The notes beneath the pieces are model-generated. The model did no database searches. It saw only the letters and a program-made list of their open reading frames with translations, and had not been told where the DNA came from. This document shows positions 9,001 to 10,634 of a DNA stretch of 10,634 nt, one piece after another; position 1 is the first letter of the stretch; every line of letters starts with the position of its first letter. A program made the position numbers and the translations under genes. Source of the DNA: an uncultured Clostridia bacterium (GTDB lineage Bacteria > Bacillota > Clostridia > TANB77 > CAG-508); the NCBI GenBank assembly GCA_947630255.1, contig CANRGU010000043.1, positions 1 through 10,634 of the forward strand, read 5' to 3'.

Positions 9001-10265
9001 CATATCAAAGTAGGGGAGTAACAGAAGAAGCCTTCCATAAAAACTTTAATGATGCAATAAATATGTGGAAAGAGATGGATGGTAATGCAGCAACATCAAA
9101 TGGTACACATATTTTGTGGAACGCATATTCTGCATTAAATGCTTATGATACTTGGTCTCATGAAACAGCACATAATATAGATGCAAGATTATACCAAAAA
9201 AATAATGGTCGTCGTTTTGATGCTGGTGGAGAAGATTATTCTGATGGAAACCTTGCCCAAAGATGGGGTAATGGAGATATTACAATGAACTTAACTTATA
9301 ATTTTACTGAAGAAGAAAGAAAACAAAGAGCTACTAACTGGACAATAGATAGAATTAATACTCCAGACAAAATTAAAGACTTCTACGGTAAGGTATTTGA
9401 ATCAATTTATATTTTAGATTATTTAGAAGCTCAAGCTTTCTTACAATTAACACCAGAAGAACAAGCAAGACTTGCAGTACAAGTATCTTATCCAGATGAC
9501 CCAACGCCAGAAGATCCAAATGATACAAAATATAAACCTTCATACAGAAAACGTTTAAAAACAAGATATACAGCAATAGGAGCTGACAAATATAGGAATA
9601 TGGACTTAAAAGATATGGAAGATTTATATGATAATAGAATTGTAATGTATCCAGGAATTATAATGACTTCAATTATTGATAATCGTTATGGAACAGAAAA
9701 TATATTTAGAACTCGTTGGTATCAACCACATAATGACGAAGGACGTCCAGATTCATATTCACTAAAATTCTTTGCATACGAAATGTTAGGATATGCAGGT
9801 TATGATGAAGGTTATATGGAATATTATAGTAACATTCATAGTAAATCGGCAGAAGTAACTAACGAAAAAGGCGAGACTGTAACTGTAAAAGACTATAAAA
9901 CAGATTTAATGGCATTACAAACAATAACAAAAGATCCTGAAATGACCTTTAAGAAATATAAAATGATGAGATTTGATGAAGTGAAAGATAATCTTGAGTA
10001 TATACAATATATTAATGTTAACGATGTTTTTGAAGAATTCTATTACGCTCTAAAAGAAGATGCAAAAGTAGTAGAAGAAGCAGAAACAAAAGAATATGCA
10101 AGCGATACAGATAGAAACAATGCACTTTCAAAAGCTAGAGCATATACAAATAGTACACAAGTTAGAAAAGACGTATATTACAAATTAAAAGAAGACACTA
10201 ATGACTTCGTATCTCAAATATATGATAAAGATAATCCTCATGAAGTAAAAGAATTGAAACCATAG
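3015..10265 (+). CDS. Giant membrane-anchored M26 (IgA1-protease/Zmp-type) zinc metalloprotease with cohesin and split dockerin modules
   Basis: A 2416-residue surface protein. The start is fixed by AGGAG at 3003-3007, 7 bases before the ATG, and by the signal peptide that follows directly. Order of parts: signal peptide 1-25; cohesin-like domain 27-152; membrane helices 186-208 and 217-239; dockerin-like halves at 245-266 and 324-345 with an Asn/Ser-rich linker between; four composite beta repeats 348-1162; M26 N-terminal region from about 1163, with GLUG-like repeats about 1268-1500; M26 catalytic region about 1565-2340; a charged helical tail. HETAH (2049-2053) and E2073 supply the expected zinc ligands and catalytic Glu, and many flanking segments resemble pneumococcal ZmpB and IgA1 protease. 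It probably cleaves an extracellular host protein or glycoprotein, but the substrate cannot be inferred. No LPXTG motif is seen at either end. The gene is followed by a strong terminator and is intact. Confidence 0.9.
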   Translation: MKTVKIKYFIFIFLFIIIIPSIIFAKDEITIETSQYDLELNDEFVLTAKISSDRKLYALTATLSYDESVFEAIDDRNFENDKQWSEVIYNPENNKFGLINKSGELSDTLLSVRLRVKEDAKVGTTSIYLTNISASDGTDKVTFEDSSVDIFVSRDANNNEAVPINNKFTPVKVENTVIEASPSKNIPIIIVVSVLLIISIISSILIYMFNARNKKQIIICLCIVSAILISILIALVIITNKEKQDINDDGKIDYEDAKQIIKYIIEIDENKKIAPMDSNEETQNNNTNNGSNNRNPGYSSSSTSENTNNNSYNNTSENKRPNGDVNNDGKVDIEDAGDITQNVTEKTKYKVTLSEDSGNKYYVARNQEINLNFKADVKPSETIKSVVIDNKEYSVIKNASSYTVVLNAPDTAGVHEFNFSKVVLDNNKEVNASLKINVEVLKTIPTASTLKADNETNGVSFTLNDPDKALINGQIELIDYNSDVVFTKDIKNESDCNFNFEFEEDKEYKVVVTGSYDLDSNVGGENNYTDVPLLTGEVVMMSEYDFEISNVEISKTIHKGESAIITFESSNSTKYPIKSVVIGGKTYDVSIEDDNHYKLALPENSICGEYNINIEEIILSNSKYFDNGKDFNVDTLAYCVLKDVPTINDIKVNKNAEEKTVKVTYKISDTDSTLNNLEAVLSDKNNKEVSKTDNVIGNEEITFTYNDEGITPNLAVQFFGNYDLGAGYVYEDELLGTGETAGVAFNECTISNKYPKKGEEIYLYYYVDVPEKTEPSSYPVGITDLITGVTINGLNYSAKQEKINNRVVYTVNFKVPDEDGVVEAQANRVIFFNGRKYWLEPISISFDVLKDKPWVENFEVVSEDYETGEVTFSFDVCDDNGGFISGEMVLGDQKVNVGKGSNTVTFSNIKQDENFKISILGNYDLDSNTIGDEKDNYKENDEIFSISYGLFDSDTYKDIKIENINATSQNDNSYFEKNEDVKLNFDFTGIDEEIGIDLAKVVILGKEYNAIKNEDSTYTAVMDGFSNAGTKNFEINEVVLSNGKKVALNEPATLKIEILKDALKTDDFRFSIDENNINLNVNIEDPDDSLVGNIVLKAFDEDDKFIEEHEYNGSDITLNKSDDLSRYYIKGYATYDRDTNTLTQTDNKYENQVVLDEVISLDKHYLELKEITNVELLKNNNGNLDLADKISKEELEKDLQNYVVKITMSNMPVFYSNIKEVLIENNHLILILDYEYAVLDDGNVSKNLRIDYGEIKDGYASNEVRPESFEEFIERVKANPDQTFTLTHDLDASGYETNSNTMIDIDFTGTLDGAGYTIKNLTKPLFNNIQGGTVKNLKIQNVKLPSVNARGALANTTNGATISGILIDMVEKSNGESQVGSLIGTATNTNIEESKVTNFVINSQSFYQQVGGLVGASQGSTIKNCYVTGTLNAWNYRGGFIGFATNTTVENCYAKVTVNGSWGGNNLASGFVYNNDSNGVLRNNISFSTGSIDYILTNNFKEATNNYQVVEENAQPSTKEGINNITKNQINKEFFVNQAKFDEDIWDLDNTSAENLPPLKREFKSVLGSINSENNDLYDKNKELLYKNLSRLTPFYDSDSIIKTGASIDEDNILYSQEIKHIIPIDSNGDIVTYLTKEDYTKISKVKVIFSNNTIKEYNVRFDKLYGMVVGYRITDLKIDYTFNHYMIDSESKLVSDLVKYLSDLDYTKNLDTLTTSEDSRLYRDYYNEVTKKELKEFVLKYLSNNNTLTLDTNSSDIEKDLEHNNKLKKALYVYNYFKRWYSVEIGGIMLNDLVLFNSQGFNAELNVNTITNRFFENESNFATNSTSDAYNNTLSKYTGIKNITRFLEYFVEILTDDTPDEWFAKEFKGNLTEVKVEGRDDLEYTMWDHLSHEDNTNWAKWHNFALVLLTLPENSTYIISSPTQFLIGSQRTYIVDPNDPEQSAKLNEKIKDYAQKISNYFATATGFIKEAKYFNDIHGMQLDQRYTLDSNGKSTYQSRGVTEEAFHKNFNDAINMWKEMDGNAATSNGTHILWNAYSALNAYDTWSHETAHNIDARLYQKNNGRRFDAGGEDYSDGNLAQRWGNGDITMNLTYNFTEEERKQRATNWTIDRINTPDKIKDFYGKVFESIYILDYLEAQAFLQLTPEEQARLAVQVSYPDDPTPEDPNDTKYKPSYRKRLKTRYTAIGADKYRNMDLKDMEDLYDNRIVMYPGIIMTSIIDNRYGTENIFRTRWYQPHNDEGRPDSYSLKFFAYEMLGYAGYDEGYMEYYSNIHSKSAEVTNEKGETVTVKDYKTDLMALQTITKDPEMTFKKYKMMRFDEVKDNLEYIQYINVNDVFEEFYYALKEDAKVVEEAETKEYASDTDRNNALSKARAYTNSTQVRKDVYYKLKEDTNDFVSQIYDKDNPHEVKELKP
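3093..3470 (+). other. Cohesin-like domain of the M26 protease
   Basis: Residues about 27-152. The pattern resembles cohesin beta-sandwiches: an opening strand with ITIETSQYDLELNDEFVLT, then LYALTATLSYDESVFEAID, LLSVRLRVKEDAKVGTTSI and a closing TFEDSSVDIFV. In cellulosomes cohesins bind dockerins. Stand-alone cohesin-like domains also occur in unrelated surface proteins, so binding activity is inference. Confidence 0.65.
3570..3731 (+). other. Two-helix membrane hairpin of the M26 protease
   Basis: Residues 186-208 and 217-239 are almost wholly Ile, Leu, Val and Ser, separated by the short basic loop NARNKKQ. The positive-inside rule puts that loop in the cytoplasm, so both the preceding cohesin and everything after residue 240 are outside. 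Streptococcal IgA1 and Zmp proteases also carry N-terminal hydrophobic segments of this kind, there next to an LPXTG-type motif that is absent here. Confidence 0.85.
3747..3812 (+). other. First dockerin-like EF-hand half
   Basis: Residues 245-266: D245, N247, D249, G250 and D256 fit the calcium loop pattern DxNxDGxxxxxD, followed by a helix AKQIIKYII as in type I dockerin halves. It starts five residues after the second membrane helix. Confidence 0.75.
3813..3980 (+). other. Asn/Ser-rich low-complexity linker
   Basis: Residues about 267-322 are dominated by Asn, Ser, Thr and Glu, with runs such as NNNTNNGSNN and SSSST. It separates the two dockerin-like halves and is probably flexible and extracellular. 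Confidence 0.8.
3984..4049 (+). other. Second dockerin-like EF-hand half
   Basis: Residues 324-345: D324, N326, D328, G329 and D335 fit the same calcium loop (DVNNDGKVDIED). The following helix AGDITQNV is shorter and more polar than that of the first half. The loop starts 79 residues after the first one. Confidence 0.75.
4056..4643 (+). repeat. Composite beta repeat 1 of the M26 protease
   Basis: Residues about 348-543. Shared landmarks are a strand pair IKSVVIDNKEYSVIKN, then YTVVLNAPDTAGVHEFNF and VVLDNNKEV, a bridging VLKTIPT, and a second module ending GSYDLDSN and NYTDV. Each unit is probably two Ig-like sandwiches. Identity between units is low at protein level and they are not DNA repeats. 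Confidence 0.7.
4644..5246 (+). repeat. Composite beta repeat 2 of the M26 protease
   Basis: Residues about 544-744. Landmarks are IKSVVIGGKTYDV, YKLALPENSICGEYNINIEEIILSN (split over two strands), the bridge VLKDVPT, and a closing GNYDLGAGYVYEDELL. The YDLDSN signature is degraded here to YDLGAG. Confidence 0.65.
5247..5876 (+). repeat. Composite beta repeat 3 of the M26 protease
   Basis: Residues about 745-954. Landmarks are ITGVTINGLNYSA, YTVNFKVPDEDGVVEAQANR, VIFFNGRKY, the bridge VLKDKPW, and the ending GNYDLDSN with NYKENDEIF. The first module is longer than in the other copies because of an insertion around EKTEPSSYPVG. Confidence 0.65.
5877..6500 (+). repeat. Composite beta repeat 4 of the M26 protease
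   Basis: Residues about 955-1162. Landmarks are LAKVVILGKEYNAIKN, YTAVMDGFSNAGTKNFEINE, VVLSNGKKV, the bridge ILKDALK, and the ending ATYDRDTN with NKYENQVVLDE. The YDRDTN ending runs straight into a segment (YLELKEITNVELL) typical of the M26 N-terminal region, so this copy joins the stalk to the protease. Confidence 0.65.
6816..7514 (+). other. GLUG-like repeat region of the M26 protease
   Basis: Residues about 1268-1500. It opens with SFEEFIERVKANPDQTFTLT and FTGTLDGAGYTIKNLTKPLF, the usual lead-in, then short units with VGSLIG at 1379, VGGLVG at 1410 and GGFIGF around 1438, each followed by a TxTxxxNCY-like strand. These probably stack as a small beta-helix, as in the region before the catalytic domain of IgA1 proteases. 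Confidence 0.75.
7707..10034 (+). other. M26 peptidase catalytic region
   Basis: Residues about 1565-2340. Family-like segments include LSRLTPFYDSDSIIKTG, YVYNYFKRWYSVEIGGI, the zinc site, YILDYLEAQAF (2132-2142) and SLKFFAYEMLGYAGYDEG from about 2249. The helical part before the zinc site and the long helical part after it match the layout of pneumococcal ZmpB/IgA1 protease as I remember it. Confidence 0.85.
9159..9233 (+). other. Zinc-binding active site HETAH with downstream Glu
   Basis: H2049, E2050 and H2053 form HExxH; E2073 in GGED lies 20 residues after the second His, the gluzincin spacing expected for M26. The GRR at 2065-2067 between them is also typical of the family. All zinc ligands and the catalytic Glu are present, so activity is expected. 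The motif reads HETAH where streptococcal members usually have HEMTH. Confidence 0.85.
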
Positions 10266-10269
10266 AAAA

Positions 10270-10301
10270 AAGGAATCTCTATTCGGAGATTCCTTTTTTT
10301 T
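10270..10301. terminator. Intrinsic terminator, usable from both strands
   Basis: AAGGAATCTC (10270-10279) pairs perfectly with GAGATTCCTT (10286-10295) around a 6-base loop, and a run of T fills 10294-10301. It starts five bases after the stop of the protease gene. The A-run at 10266-10271 gives a U-tract on the other strand, so it can also end the convergent minus-strand gene whose stop is at 10332. Confidence 0.92.
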
Positions 10302-10331
10302 GGCTAAAATGCTTTGAATTAGTTTGTAGAC

Positions 10332-10634
10332 TTATGAAAATTGTCTATATTCATGTAAAAATTCTAAAAATCTTATTTCTTTCGATTCATTTGTAACTAT
10401 TGCATAATTTGATATACAAAGATCCATTCTCTTTTCATAATCATACTCAGAATCAATATTATAATTATATTCTGGATCAAAATGTGGTGTATTGATGTCT
10501 AATTGATTTAATTGCACATAGGATATATACGTATTATAATTTTCCAAATATATAGTGATTTTTTTTAAAAGATCACTCATCCTTTTATAATCGTATATTT
10601 CATCAGATTTTTCAAAATGGAAAGTTAAAGGACC
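10332..10634 (-). CDS. Hypothetical protein, C-terminal fragment
   Basis: The minus-strand frame stays open from its TAA (complement of 10332-10334) to the window edge, giving 100 visible residues of a longer gene. An internal ATG at 10580 could be read as a start, but no properly spaced ribosome site precedes it (AAAAGG abuts it) and the upstream 18 codons remain open and protein-like (FHFEKSDEIYDYKRM), so the true start is probably beyond the window. The fragment is acidic, rich in Tyr, Asn, Asp and Glu, with a likely helix MSDLLKKITIYLENYNTYI and a closing EIRFLEFLHEYRQF. No membrane segment or known motif is visible and I do not recognise the family. It is convergent with the protease gene and shares its terminator. 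Confidence 0.6.
   Translation of the reverse strand, partial: GPLTFHFEKSDEIYDYKRMSDLLKKITIYLENYNTYISYVQLNQLDINTPHFDPEYNYNIDSEYDYEKRMDLCISNYAIVTNESKEIRFLEFLHEYRQFS

Noticed and set aside
4097..9576. Minus-strand frames inside the protease gene (4097-4294, 6065-6349, 9373-9576)
   Set aside because: They are fully overlapped by an intact gene with recognisable domains and look like antisense shadows; no ribosome site or motif supports them.
3015..10265. Naming the protease as an IgA1 protease (iga) or zmpB
   Set aside because: The M26 family is clear but substrate is not visible from sequence, and the N-terminal layout differs from the streptococcal enzymes.

Overview
The window is strongly AT-rich, with A/T-ending codons and strong AGGAGG-like ribosome binding sites. 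It looks like a low-GC Firmicute, most likely a Clostridia-class organism. That is an inference from composition and gene families; there is no rRNA or other taxonomic marker here. A secreted M26-type protease suggests a host-associated lifestyle.

Region 1 (1-1051) is the end of a housekeeping operon for RNA modification. It holds the 3' end of an RluA/RluD-type pseudouridine synthase, then 10 bases later a complete RsuA/RluB-type pseudouridine synthase with an S4 domain. Region 2 (1052-2958) starts with a near-consensus sigma-A promoter. It drives a small protein with three S1-type RNA-binding modules, followed by a protein with a winged helix and a nuclease-like C-terminal half that resembles the replication-relaxation family.

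Region 3 (3015-10265) is one giant gene of 2416 codons filling two thirds of the window. In order it encodes a signal peptide, a cohesin-like beta-sandwich, a hairpin of two membrane helices, a dockerin-like EF-hand half, an Asn/Ser-rich linker, a second dockerin-like half, four tandem composite repeats of about 200 residues, an M26 N-terminal region with GLUG-like repeats, and an IgA1-protease/Zmp-type (M26) zinc metalloprotease domain with HETAH plus a downstream Glu. The predicted topology puts the cohesin, the dockerin halves and the protease all outside the cell, held by the membrane hairpin. This resembles the N-terminal anchoring of streptococcal IgA1 proteases, but no LPXTG motif is visible and cellulosome-type interaction modules flank the hairpin. 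This is the most unusual object in the window.

Region 4 (10266-10634) has a strong hairpin terminator that can act in both directions, then the 3' part of an unrecognised gene on the minus strand. No tRNA, rRNA, CRISPR array, insertion sequence or attachment site was seen, and no gene-free stretch exceeds 300 bases.
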